Source of the DNA: Turnera subulata
Lineage: Eukaryota; Streptophyta; Magnoliopsida; Malpighiales; Passifloraceae
Direction: 5' to 3'
Assembly: GCA_028386065.3 (NCBI GenBank)
Contig: JAKUCV010003701.1
Coordinates: 2,077-66,076, forward strand
DNA length: 64,000 nucleotides
In this document: in pieces, positions 21,572-31,546 of the stretch
Numbering within the stretch: the first letter of the stretch is position 1
Layout of the letters: every line of letters starts with the position of its first letter
Position numbers and translations under genes: made by a program
Notes under the pieces: model-generated
Database searches by the model: none
What the model was told of the DNA's origin: nothing
The model's input: only the letters and a program-made list of their open reading frames with translations

Positions 21572-22801
21572 CTAGCAAGGTTTTGGTAGCACCCACACAG
21601 GAGGGGGCCAAACGAGAAACTCATGACTTTTGCAGCCTTGCAGTTTATGGAAGCTGTTGTTTTTGAGTCTGAAGAAGCCAAAATCAAAACCTCCATAGAC
21701 ATTTTCCTTTTGAAAATCACAAGAATTATCTGAGTAATAAATAGTAAACCCTTCACCGGAAAGTTGGGATGGTACAAGTAATGATGCATTCATTCCCAGA
21801 AACAGCATATTATCACCTAGCTTGGTAATCTTTGTCCATTTGGGCCCTCGGCGCTGCTTTTTCTCAAATTTATACACCTTGAAAGCTGTCGTCCTGTATC
21901 CGGTTGAAGTTTCATTATCAATTTTCGCAACCTCAAAGTGGGCATATCTCCTTGAGACCATTAGCAGCCCATAAGTAGGGGATCCCACAAGATACCGCAT
22001 GATACCAGGGCATTGTTTTTTTGGTGCTTCTACATGGTGAGCCACCACATTTGGTAGGGATTCGGGATCACAAATCACAAGATGCGAGCTAGAAATTGCG
22101 TAGAATTTGCCTTCATAGAAAATTATATCACTAAAGCCGAGTGGTGTTTGCGGTGATGTCCATCTATCATCGCCACGTTTGCAAAATGCCAATCTATCGC
22201 CCTCGCCATAGATTGCCAATGCTACAAAGTCGTGGGCTGCAGGGGTGGAAGATAGCACAACCTTTTGGAGGCCGAGCATCTTCCATTCGGATTTGCTATA
22301 CATGTAAGTGTTACCAGATTTGTAATGCACAATGGCGTATTCTTGGTCTTTCCTATCAGGATCATAGCTTGTCACGGATGGTAGGGTTGACACAGGAGGA
22401 AGCGCAATCTGATCCTTGGTAATAGGATTGAAGAGATTCACGGTCGGGCCATCCTCCACCATCACCAACCAGCCATCAATTGACCCTCTGCACAACTTGC
22501 CCCTAGCCTCCTCCACATCTATGTGATACGTTTTCTTGCGATCGACGCTGTAAAACCCGCCAACTGTTTTATTTGTTTCGTCATAAGGTAGCATCAGCCA
22601 TGGAGTTTGGCTGATAGGTTGGCGTTGGTGTTGGGGTCTCTTTGGTAGAGAACGATTCCACCGTGAAGAAACTACTCGGCACCTAACATAATCCACGTAG
22701 GATTCAATATGTTTCGCAATTTCGTCGAGCAATTCCGCCGGTAATTCTGCCCACCGACTCTGAGCCATACTTTGCCGATAATCAAAATCCTGAACAGCCA
22801 A
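21572..22801 (-). CDS. F-box protein with DUF295/KIB-type beta-propeller domain
   Basis: An intact single-exon gene of 409 residues. The N-terminal F-box (about 15-55: WAELPAELLDEIAKHIES, then VDYVRCRVVSSRWNRSL) would bind Skp1/ASK in an SCF ubiquitin ligase. The rest matches the plant DUF295 family: PWLMLPYDE, YHIDVEEARGKLCRGS, GWLVMVEDG, NLFNPITKDQIALPP, SDIIFYEGKFYAIS, VYKFEKK, LGDNMLFLGMNASLLVP, IYYSDNS and a C-terminal WPPPVWVLP. Substrate unknown; the family is large and fast-evolving. An alternative start at the second Met (22768) removes 11 residues and begins right before the F-box. The gene is tail-to-tail with the uL11m pseudogene and flanked by repeats, but shows no lesion. Confidence 0.88.
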   Translation of the reverse strand: MAVQDFDYRQSMAQSRWAELPAELLDEIAKHIESYVDYVRCRVVSSRWNRSLPKRPQHQRQPISQTPWLMLPYDETNKTVGGFYSVDRKKTYHIDVEEARGKLCRGSIDGWLVMVEDGPTVNLFNPITKDQIALPPVSTLPSVTSYDPDRKDQEYAIVHYKSGNTYMYSKSEWKMLGLQKVVLSSTPAAHDFVALAIYGEGDRLAFCKRGDDRWTSPQTPLGFSDIIFYEGKFYAISSSHLVICDPESLPNVVAHHVEAPKKQCPGIMRYLVGSPTYGLLMVSRRYAHFEVAKIDNETSTGYRTTAFKVYKFEKKQRRGPKWTKITKLGDNMLFLGMNASLLVPSQLSGEGFTIYYSDNSCDFQKENVYGGFDFGFFRLKNNSFHKLQGCKSHEFLVWPPPVWVLPKPC

Positions 22802-23239
22802 CGATTTCAGAATCTAATGTTATAACGATGACTGATGTCTATAGGTTATTTATATAATAGCTCTACTACAATCCTTGCCGGCCTAGGTTGTTTAAATAAT
22901 ATCTCTACATTAATACTTGTTCCACAAGAATTGTAATTCCCTGGTTCGGTAGGACTTGCAATGCTAAACTCAATTGGCCGCCTTTGGAAAATAGCACGGG
23001 CGTGAAATATTAATTTTCTCTTATTTTATTTTGGTAATTTAAATAGTTGCATTGCGTAACTTACCTATAAACACAATCCATATAGAAGAATTATAATCGC
23101 TTTAAGTTGTAAAAATAACTTTTTTTTTTTTTTTGTCGAAAGTTATTGAGGTTGTAGTCACGAGTTGTCAATTTTTTTTTTTATTATAACTAATTTTTCT
23201 GCACGTAGCACGGTAATATATATATATATGGGCTTGGGC
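22802..23239. other. AT-rich upstream region of the F-box gene
   Basis: Probable promoter side of the F-box gene. TATTTATATAATAG near 22849 could be a TATA element. It ends with poly-T tracts and a (TA)n run at about 23217-23229. No gene seen. Confidence 0.35.
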
Positions 23240-23540
23240 TTAAGCTTGATAATTTTTCGCCATGTCATCCATTTTTTTAAGGTTTGTCAATGAATTGGGC
23301 TTCGGCTCATGTGCCAGTGTGTACAATGTAGGGGGCTCATCATACTCGATATTGTGAAACGTGGGCCTTAGTGGGTCTCGGGCCCGAAGTGTTGTCCGTT
23401 CTACGTATGGTGGCCTGCAAGAGGAATGGCCTCGTGCCAAGCTGGCCCATGAATTAATGAAATTAAGAGGTCCCTCGCCATCCACCAGGGCATGAGTAAT
23501 ATAGCTGATCCTAGACACACTCCTCCACAGCTGAATTTTG
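23240..23540 (-). pseudogene. HCT-like BAHD acyltransferase fragment, copy 3
   Basis: A short fragment equivalent to the first third of the exon-2 region. The frame runs from VSRISYITHALVDGEG (HxxxD as HALVD, with no frame change here) through FINSWASLARG, VERTTLRARDP, HNIEYDEPP and NSLTNLKKM, then leaves BAHD similarity and stops at 23240. It is most similar to copy 1 but lacks copy 1's frame change after the HxxxD motif. Everything C-terminal, including the DFGWG region, is missing. Confidence 0.75.
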
Positions 23541-25285
23541 TTACCTTTTAGCAGCGACAAGTAAAATTCATTGCTTTGATTTTTTTTTTTTAAAAAAAGA
23601 ACAACATTTCGCATTACCCATTCTCCTAGCGTGTGTGCGCCTTATATAGTACAGCATTCCACATAACCCAAAATCACCATGCTTTTTTGATAATGGCGTG
23701 TGCTTTCAGAAAAGAGAGAGTAAAATTTATTGCATTAAATGTTGATATTGTAGCTTCACGTTACTCCACTTAAGCCCAGTATATTTGGCCCTAGGTGTTA
23801 CTTACTGTACTTCTTGTACTAACAACAATTATTGTGGTTTCTTTTGGTGGAATAATTAATGCATATGAGACATAAATTATATCAGTACATAAAGCTCCTC
23901 CTTCATGGAAAGAGCGAACCTGTTGAGTAAAGCCCTTATAATGCACTACTCCGTCAAAGGATGACATGAATATAAGTAGTATTTTAAGAATAGTAAGTAT
24001 TCTTATGTCTTATCTCCCTTCTTAATTATTAGATAATATAGTTGGTACTTGGTTTATTCGATTCTAATCCGAAAAAAGTTTTCCCTTGAGAATCATGGGT
24101 GTGTATAAATTCGTTAATAGGACATAATTTCATAGTTTGAGTGTTCAGATTAATTTTATTTTATACAATCCAAGTGAGGCCTAAACTCTAGGTTTCATCT
24201 TCTCAGGACCTTTTGAAGCTTAGAAAAATTGAGTTCTGATTCGAGAATAATCAACTGATATTGGCGAAAAACACGTACGTACCTGCAAAAGGACAAGTCG
24301 GTAAAGAGTGATGTCTGAAGCATCAACTGTTGGAACAAGCTGACAGTGAGTTGGGGGCCAGGCATGAAGTCGCCATGATCGCTTGTAGGAGAATCTATCA
24401 GTCTCGGCCTCGGCTCAATGGGCCAAGCAGTTCAATCTAGGGCTTAGGGCCATCAAATATATAAGGCATCCAATTTTATAGTCTATGAGCTTATATACAG
24501 GATGGGCTGGAGTTTGGAACTGGACTACTAAAGAAAATTCTGTGGGTTTCTACTGTCCGGCTTTTTAGTTTTAATTCTCAAGGAAATTCAAAATTAGAGA
24601 AACGAAGAGTTGGCTATCGCTATTGGTTTATCATTCTTGGAGATGGAAAAGTCTCCTGGCGATCTCGGACTCGGCGTCACCCCCTCTTTTAACTACGATG
24701 AGATTTCTTCTTATCCGGTACGTTTTCAGTTGTTCAGATTTTTTTTATTTTTTTTATTTTTTTTTGAAAGGGCCTCATTTTTTTTTTCGCTTTAAGCCTC
24801 TAAAAAGCTTGAGCCGGCCCTGCTCGGCCTCTATGAATAGCACTCCCTTTGCGTTAGAGTCTATTTCAATCCTCCCATTTTTCATCTTTTGCCAATCTCC
24901 CAGCCGCAGGATAAAATGGCACTACAACATTGCTCAATGCTTCCTTCAGTACGTGAGCATCAAACATATTTGAATTAGAATCATTTCGCTCGTAAAGCAA
25001 TATACTGTGGGTTGATGATATCTTGTCTGTAATAGGTCCAAGTTAGAGAACCAAACGCCTTTGGGGCATATCGTTAGCGGGACACACAATAGTTGACTCT
25101 TTTATGTTGATTTTCATCCTCTGTTTTACCTACGTACGTTAATGATTTTTAAAAAAAAAAACACAAGAAACTTCTGTTAATGTTAATTTAATCATTAATG
25201 ATTAACATAGACAAAAATTGATATATTATAATCGAGAAGCAGGCAAGATTGGAAGAGAGAATTAATATCAAGAGCGTTATATATG
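23541..25285. other. Gene-free repeat-rich stretch
   Basis: No credible gene. Poly-T tracts around 24740-24790 and 25150 produce spurious frames. The remainder is AT-rich intergenic sequence without recognisable domains. Confidence 0.4.
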
Positions 25286-25393
25286 GCAAGATTGACAAAT
25301 CACGAATTTCCCTAGCAAGAGTAGGTAAGTATTCATGGCCTTCCTTGTCCGACAAAATAAGATCCACCAGGATCTGTGAATCCACCTCCGCTG
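25286..25393 (-). mobile_element. LINE remnant, truncated (copy b)
   Basis: The minus frame contains LVDLILSDKEGHEYLPTLAR, the same stretch as in the longer LINE tail at 29991-30311, and ends beside TGATAGAAAATATTTAATTA as there. Only about 100 bases remain. It marks paralogous segment b as sharing the LINE insertion with copy c. Confidence 0.6.
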
Positions 25394-26270
25394 ATAGAAA
25401 ATATTTAATTATATACTAAATTATAATTATTCTCATATTAACTATACTCTCACAAGTTTTATTACAAATAAACTTGTTTGAGTTATTGAAAAGTAAATGT
25501 TGTGTAATTGGAGGGAAGATGTGTCGGCAAGATGCATTTAATTGGAGCAAATATTGTTTCTGCATGGCTTTTTAATCAAGAGGAGAATTAGAACAACTAT
25601 AGTGAAGGGGATAGACAGGATATCGGTGGGGGAAAAAGCGAGAGCAAATGGCAGACGGTGATGGTTTTGACTTTTGAGAAAAATGGACAATCTTTGAGGT
25701 GGAGTCGCGAGTTGCCAAATTTTTTTTATTATAATAATTTCAAAATTATAGAACCTAAATACTAACAATTTTTCAAATGGAAACATGGAGGAAAAAAGAA
25801 GCTGCCAAGCACTCCAACAAAACTCAAAAAAGCAACCTGCCTCAAATTGAAACTCTGGCCCAGCATGCTCGCTTGAATCTGAAAATCCACTCCAAGAATG
25901 CCACAAGCATTTTAGATGGAAAATACCCGAATCTAAGCCCAAACCAACCTTTTCAAAATTCAAAAGCCCAAAATACAAAAATACCCACCAAAACATCCCC
26001 AGATAATGCAACTCAAAACCCAACTTTAATCAAAGGATCCTTACTCTACTAATCAAGGATTCTTAAAAAAAAATTAAGAACCCATAATAAGCACATGCAA
26101 ACCATTGCATGGCGAATTAAACACACACACATGCATAATTAAGGATTAAAGAAAGAAATACACTGTAATGGTAGAAGAGGCCTAACGAAACTCGGCTAGC
26201 AAAAACACTATAACTAACGCAATCGTGTGTTCCAAATCCAATATCGCTAGCATTTTGAAATTTGTTTTTC
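25394..26270 (+). repeat. Paralogous segment, copy b
   Basis: Matches 30312-31170 closely and 15481-16090 less fully. Anchors are GAGCAAATGGCAGACGGTGATGG, CAGCATGCTCGCTTGAATC and AAAAACACTATAACTAACGC. It lies directly downstream (in minus-strand terms) of the second EF-2 mosaic. No coding potential of its own. Confidence 0.75.
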
Positions 26271-26515
26271 CAAATCGAAGCAGACAAAACTACAATAACA
26301 GCAGCAAATTAACATCACCATGTCAACTTTCTGGCTTAAAGTCATGGAGCTAGCTACACAAAATATAACATACGCGAGATAGGTGAAAATTCTAATTGTT
26401 CCAGAGCAACAACAACTACGACTCATTAGTAGACTAGAAGAGAAACTGAAAGTAATAAAATTCCCTGCAATTCTTGGTAGTAGTCCCCTTATGCACCTGA
26501 GAGGTGGAAAATCCC

Positions 26516-27737
26516 TTACAGCTTGCCAATATCAGCCTGTGGCCCAGCTGCTTCAAGAGGATCCGCATTCAACAAGTCCCAATGATCAATGGGAGAGCCC
26601 TGTCCTGATGTTGCTTCTCTGAGAGTGCTCGAGTATCCAAAGGACTCAGGAAAGTAATATGCCTTGATGTTGTAAAGAGGAGCAGTACCATGTGCTTTTT
26701 GAGACTCAATGACAGGCACGTATGCCTTGATGTTGTAATGAGGAGCACTGGGCCTTTGCATTCCATCAAACACTCGTCCATGCTTCTGGTTAAGAGCACT
26801 GTAGATACCACCAAGTGCGTTCTCTGGAGTTTGGATTTCCACCAAGTATACCGGCTCAACGAGTATGGGCTTCGCTGTCAGCTGTGATGGATAGATAAGA
26901 ACTCCCCTGGCTGCAGTGGGGATGACCTGCCCACCACGACCTCTGTGGATGGCATCAGCGGGTAGAACAACATCGCATACCTCAAAGCAGATACCCTTCA
27001 TGTTTTCTTCTGCCAGAGCGCCTTCCTTTGATGCCCACCGGAAACCAGCAACCACAGAGTCCTTGATGCAATTCTGCACTCCCTTAAAGATATCAGCAAC
27101 TATGTTAGGACCCGTAGTTTCAGGACCAAAACACCAGCTTTTCTTAGCAAGATGCTTGTCCCAACAAACTGACAGGACATTCTTGGAGCGAGCTTTAATT
27201 AGGATCATCCCTTGGACCAATGCGGCCCTCATCATCAATGGCCTCGGCAAGTCCATCCTCCATTGGCCTTGCCTCCATGTAGAGTCTGGGCTTGGCTGTC
27301 AGCTCTGAAGCATAGATAAGTCTCCTGGCAGCAGTGGGGATGAGCAGCCCACCACCTCTGTGGACAGCGTGGAGAACCACATCGCAGATACCCCTCATGT
27401 TATCCTCAGCCCACTGGAAACTTGCAACCACATAGATCTCGATTGCATTCACTACCTTCCACATATCAACAAAAGGGTCAGACTTGATGATCCCTGCACC
27501 TCTTCCAGCTGCGGAAACAACCAGCTTGGCAAGATGAGATGCGATCTTGCACCGAACAGAAACACGCACAACTGCTGAGACATAGAACTTCATAGCAGGG
27601 ATGGGATGGCCATCCTGCAGCTTCTCCTTAGTCAAGATTGCAACTTTATGCATCAGCTCATCTTTCTTCCCCACCCAGAGTACAAATAAACCATTCTTAA
27701 CATAAACGAAGACGCTTTTTTTATGACCCATACCCAG
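26516..27737 (-). pseudogene. Second EF-2-derived mosaic, two overlapping open frames
   Basis: The upstream frame (27737-27195) carries EF-2 pieces [30 protein letters not shown], then a shortened domain IV piece ([37 protein letters not shown]) and only then the earlier piece [26 protein letters not shown], which is out of order. A frame change near 27200 leads into the second frame (to 26516) with [103 protein letters not shown], a second [16 protein letters not shown] and a shortened end DPLEA...DIGKL. The domain IV diphthamide loop therefore occurs twice, altered each time. Not a functional EF-2. Confidence 0.7.
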
Positions 27738-27790
27738 AAAGCAAAGGATCGAAGTAAATACAAGAAAAGTAAAGAATAAACCGGGGGGTT

Positions 27791-28081
27791 TCAAATGTTC
27801 CTCCTCCTCTTCTGCTTCCTCGCTGGGCGGGTGCTGCGAAGGAGAAAGGGGAACAGATTAGAAATCTAAATCACACCAACAACACAAAATAATACTAAGA
27901 TATCATACCTAGAATGCTCTGTTTTGTGCTGGAGTAGGCTCTTCTCGTTTTCGAAGCAGTTTCCGCAAGTATTGCACAACAGTTTAAAGGCTCGATGCTT
28001 TGCTGCGTTGTGATCTTTAATGGCTTTAAGAGTACTAAAAGTTCTGGTTGGGTTACAATTTATGCACGGGAAAGCCTCCAT
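27791..28081 (-). CDS. Small two-finger C2H2 zinc-finger protein (putative)
   Basis: Two-exon model: 28081-27909 and 27833-27791, with donor CTAG/gtatga and acceptor cttcgcag/CAC. The 71-residue product begins [10 protein letters not shown]. Finger 1 is C-x2-C-x14-H-x4-H (CINC ... HNAAKH) and finger 2 is C-x2-C-x12-H-x3-H (CNTC ... HKTEH). The second exon supplies a basic tail [10 protein letters not shown] that looks like a nuclear localisation signal. A decayed paralogue with the same exon layout is at 10571-10812. The gene is immediately upstream of the EF-2 mosaic on the same strand, as in the other locus, so a longer chimeric transcript is possible. Function unknown; expression evidence is needed to accept the splice model. 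Confidence 0.45.
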
Positions 28082-28179
28082 TTTTGCATCTCTTCTCCCA
28101 CAGAGAAACCCCTCAAAACCCCTCCAAGGCTCCAAGATTACACCTTTCTCTCTTCCGATTTCCTTTTGTACGTACGTCC

Positions 28180-28460
28180 ACAAATTCCACTAATACCCCC
28201 ACTATGATGCTGCCATCCTCAACCCTTTTTTTTCCCTTTCCGATGATGCCCCTGAATTTGCAACAAATTACACATTACTTCCAATGTTTCACAACCACAC
28301 ACCTTCATCGAAGTAAGGGCATTTTCGTCCACAAACTCTAGAATTAATAATTTGTATTTTGTTGAAGTTAAGTTAGTATTTAAATTTTTGTGTTCCCTAA
28401 ATAAAAATCAATGACATGTGTTTAAATTGTACTATTTGAAAAAAAAATTAAAGCACCATC
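28180..28460. repeat. Duplicated flank of the C2H2 locus
   Basis: Matches about 32440-32650: CCGATGATGCCCCTGAATTTG, CAATGTTTCACAACCAC, AAGGGCATTTTCGTCCAC and TTGTTGAAGTTAAGTTAGTA are shared with small changes. At the second site the C2H2 and EF-2 parts are absent. Confidence 0.7.
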
Positions 28461-29481
28461 AAAATACCTTTACTTCTTGTTGATACATGCCACCTTATGA
28501 ATTTGTGGAATTATATTTTGCTTCGTTGGATAATAAAAGAATTTAAAAAAATATGATTTATTTAGATAACAATTTTAAGTAATTTTTATATGGACATCAC
28601 ATATTGTAAAATAAATTATAAGGCCATATATATATGAAATAATAGTATTAGAAAATGGCCATATTAGATGAGAAACTACATCCTCACTTTTTGTAAAAAG
28701 ATGAGTCAAGAATATTTTAAATTTATGCTTGTATTTAATTTTTTTCCTCATCCAGTATCTCTGAAACTTTGTCCCAACCAATTTGGATTCGACTTGCGTC
28801 GCATACCTGTGAATTCAACCATTGATGGGTCGACCTGTAAATTTGACGAGTCGATCTCTACGCAATAAAAAAAATAAAATTATATTTTCTAACTAATAGG
28901 CCGCTCTCAATTTTAACATATTCACCTATTAATTAATAATTACTTTCCTCTTTCTTACCCATAACTATATTTTAGGATGAACGTGTTCGATGCTTTTTTA
29001 TAGATGGCTCAAAATTTATTGTAAGGACTAGAAAGCTTAGGGGCTAACTTAATTATGTTTTGCCAATTTATGTAATTCAATAAAGTTAAAGTCTTAAAGG
29101 ACTATTCTATATAATACACTAGCAAGTTACATTGGTTGTCTGGTATTGGTCCATCTCAAGATGGGCTTTTTTGTATTGGTCCATGTCAAGATGGGCTTTG
29201 ATACCCCATGCCTTCACCGTAGAATTCTCCGAAAATCATGTTGTATTGAACCAAAAAGTAATATTTCATTCAGAGGAAAGAAAAGAAAAGGGCGTCCTAA
29301 CAGATCAAAAGTATTTTTCGCACTTGACTGTTGGAAATTACTCAAATTAGTAAAAAGAATCTTGGCTCAATAAGGGTTTTGGCCCTCAAATTGGCCAGAG
29401 TTTGGCCCCCAGTTTAGTTCTAATTCTGTATATTGTCAGCTTCGCATCTGTGTATCACTTTTCTTCTCTTTTTTACTGTGA
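28461..29481. other. Gene-free stretch
   Basis: AT-rich with no gene seen. About 28995-29085 (TATAGATGGCTCAAAATTTATT) is paralogous to about 7745-7860. Confidence 0.45.
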
Positions 29482-31170
29482 TAATGCGTCATAGAAAGGG
29501 GCAGAGCTCCTGTATTTACTACATACGGATTATCAATAAAAGAATCTTTATCTTAGGATAAAAAAATAAAAAATGCGTCGTAGAAATATATGTTAACACA
29601 AGGTAGCCTACAATTTCACGTTAGTGGCGGAGGCAGGGGTGGCCAATGGTGGCCATGGCCACCCTCTATTTCTCAAAATTTTCATATAGGTCACTTAGAA
29701 GTATACACGAGTACCCCTTAATGTTTTAATTTTTTTTATATTAAGATATTAAAATTTTTCATTTTACTTATATTTTTTATTAATTATAATTAAATTTTAG
29801 TATTACATATATATTGATTTTAAATTTTTTAATTTTTTAGAAAAATATAATAATCTAATTTTCCATAAATCATAAAAATTCATAATATTCTTTTATAATA
29901 ATAATATAAACAATTATATATTTATAATTTTTTATAATTTATAACTTAATTCTTATAATCTGTATAAATTTCATAATGATAGAAATATTTTTTTTTTATA
30001 CATAAGATTAAGCCTGCAAGGCTGTACAAAATATTACAAAACAAGTCGTGGAAATTGTGTCCTGTTAGCATCTAAACTTAGTTATGTCAAAATCTGTGGT
30101 GGTGGAGATAGGAACTCTGTTATCCCTCTAGGACAGTCTAAAGCCAACTTCACTAATCCATCAGCACACTGGTTCGTCTTTCTGTAATTGTGCTTGAGCT
30201 TAACCTTCCATAGACGAGTTAGCAAATCACGAATTTCCCTAGCAAGAGTAGGTAAGTATTCATGATCTTCCTTGTCTGACAAAATAAGATCCACCAGAAT
30301 CCACCTCCGCTGATAGAAAATATTTAATTATATACTAAATTATAATTATTCTAATATTAACTATACTCTCACAAGTTTTATTACAAATAAACTTGTTTGA
30401 GTTACTGAAAAGTAAAATGTTGTGTAATTGGAAGGAAGATGTATCTGCATATGGAAAGATGTATTTAATTGGAGCAAATATTGTTTCTGCATGGCTTTTT
30501 ATTTAAGAGGAGAATTAGAACAACTATAGTGAAGGGGATAGATAGGATATCGGTGGGGAAAAAGCGAGAGCAAATGGCAGACGGTGATGGTTTTGAGAGA
30601 AATGGACAGTCTTTGAGGTGGAGTCACGAGTTGCCAATTTTTTTTTATTACAATAATTTGAAAATTAGAGAACCTAAATACTAACAATTTTTAAAATGGA
30701 AAAGATGGAGGAAAAAAAGAAGCTGCCAAGCACTCCAATAAAACTCAAAGCAACCAGCCTAAAATTGAAACTCTGGCCCAGCATGCTCGCTTGAATCTGA
30801 AAATCCACACCAAGAATGCCAGAAGCATTTTAGATGGAAAATATGAGTATCTCCCGCGACCCGAATCCAAGCCCAAACCAACTTCAAAATCCAAAAGCCC
30901 AAAATACCCACAAAACACCCCGAGATAATGCAACTCAAAACCCAATCAAGGATCCTTACCCTACTAAATACGCGCATGCTTAATGCATTAAAAAAAATTA
31001 AGAACCCATAATAAGTGTGTGCCTTCACATGCAATTAAACGCACATACATGCATAATTAAGGATTAATAAAAGAAATACACCGTATATGATGTTCATAAT
31101 CTAGAGTAGGAGCAAAAACACTATAACTAACGCAATAGTGTCTTAAATATCGCTAGCATGTTTTTTTCTT
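29482..31170 (+). repeat. Paralogous segment, copy c (with LINE insertion)
   Basis: The longest copy of the segment seen at 14982 and 25394. It is collinear with copy a up to 29990, is then interrupted by a LINE tail (29991-30311), and resumes at 30312 with GATAGAAAATATTTAATTA. Its end beyond about 30960 is shared with copy b only (ACATGCATAATTAAGGATTAA). No gene inside other than the LINE remnant. Confidence 0.8.
29991..30311 (-). mobile_element. 5'-truncated LINE insertion with RNase H-like end
   Basis: The minus frame (30294-30082) includes LPTLAREIRDLL, WKVKLKHNYRKTNQCADGL and VKLALDCPRG, the C-terminal RNase H-like signature of plant LINE ORF2. The stop is followed by about 90 bases of 3' sequence and an A-rich tail (plus-strand T run at 29988-29998). 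Flanking GATAGAAATATTT (29978) and GATAGAAAATATTTA (30312) form an imperfect target-site duplication, and copy a (15481) has a single GATAGAAATATTTAATTG. It is a typical truncated retroposition event, not functional. Confidence 0.75.
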
Positions 31171-31276
31171 AACCAAATTTCTATGGTTTTTGCTCTTCCT
31201 GTTCGTGCAATTGCCTGTCATAAAAATTGAATAAATAAATGGATTTCTTCTGCCTCATCCTTTGGCCAGTACTAGA

Positions 31277-31546
31277 CAGGGGCGGATGCAAGGGGCCCAG
31301 GCTTCCCCTAGGATCCAATATATATATTATATAATGTTAAAGTTTATCATAAAATTGGGTGTGGCGTGGTGGTTGTGCAGTGTTATTCTTTTGTGAGGCG
31401 CGTGGAGCAAGGTTCGAGTCCCTCTATTTTTCACACCTCCATATGTAAATCCTTATTTTTTTCATATCATGCCAATTCAGTCCCCATAAATTTACTAAAG
31501 TAATAATTTCGGCGCCCCCTAATAGTCTTTTCTGGATCCGCCCCTG
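31277..31546. mobile_element. hAT-like MITE with Pol III-like boxes
   Basis: The ends are CAGGGGCGGATGCA (31277-31290) and TGGATCCGCCCCTG (31533-31546), the CAGGGGCGGA terminal style of plant hAT-type MITEs. The flanks ACTAGA and GCTAGATA are only roughly alike, so an 8-bp duplication is not proven. The interior contains a B-box GGTTCGAGTCC at 31411-31421 and an A-box-like GTGGCGTGGTGGTT at 31361-31374, as in tRNA-derived SINEs. No coding potential. Confidence 0.6.

Noticed and set aside
25538..26052. Frames in both strands of paralogous segment b
   Set aside because: The equivalent frames are broken or different in copies a and c, so they are not conserved coding sequence.
31361..31430. Genuine tRNA gene
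   Set aside because: A-box and B-box motifs are present but no acceptor stem or full cloverleaf is apparent, and the sequence lies inside a MITE.
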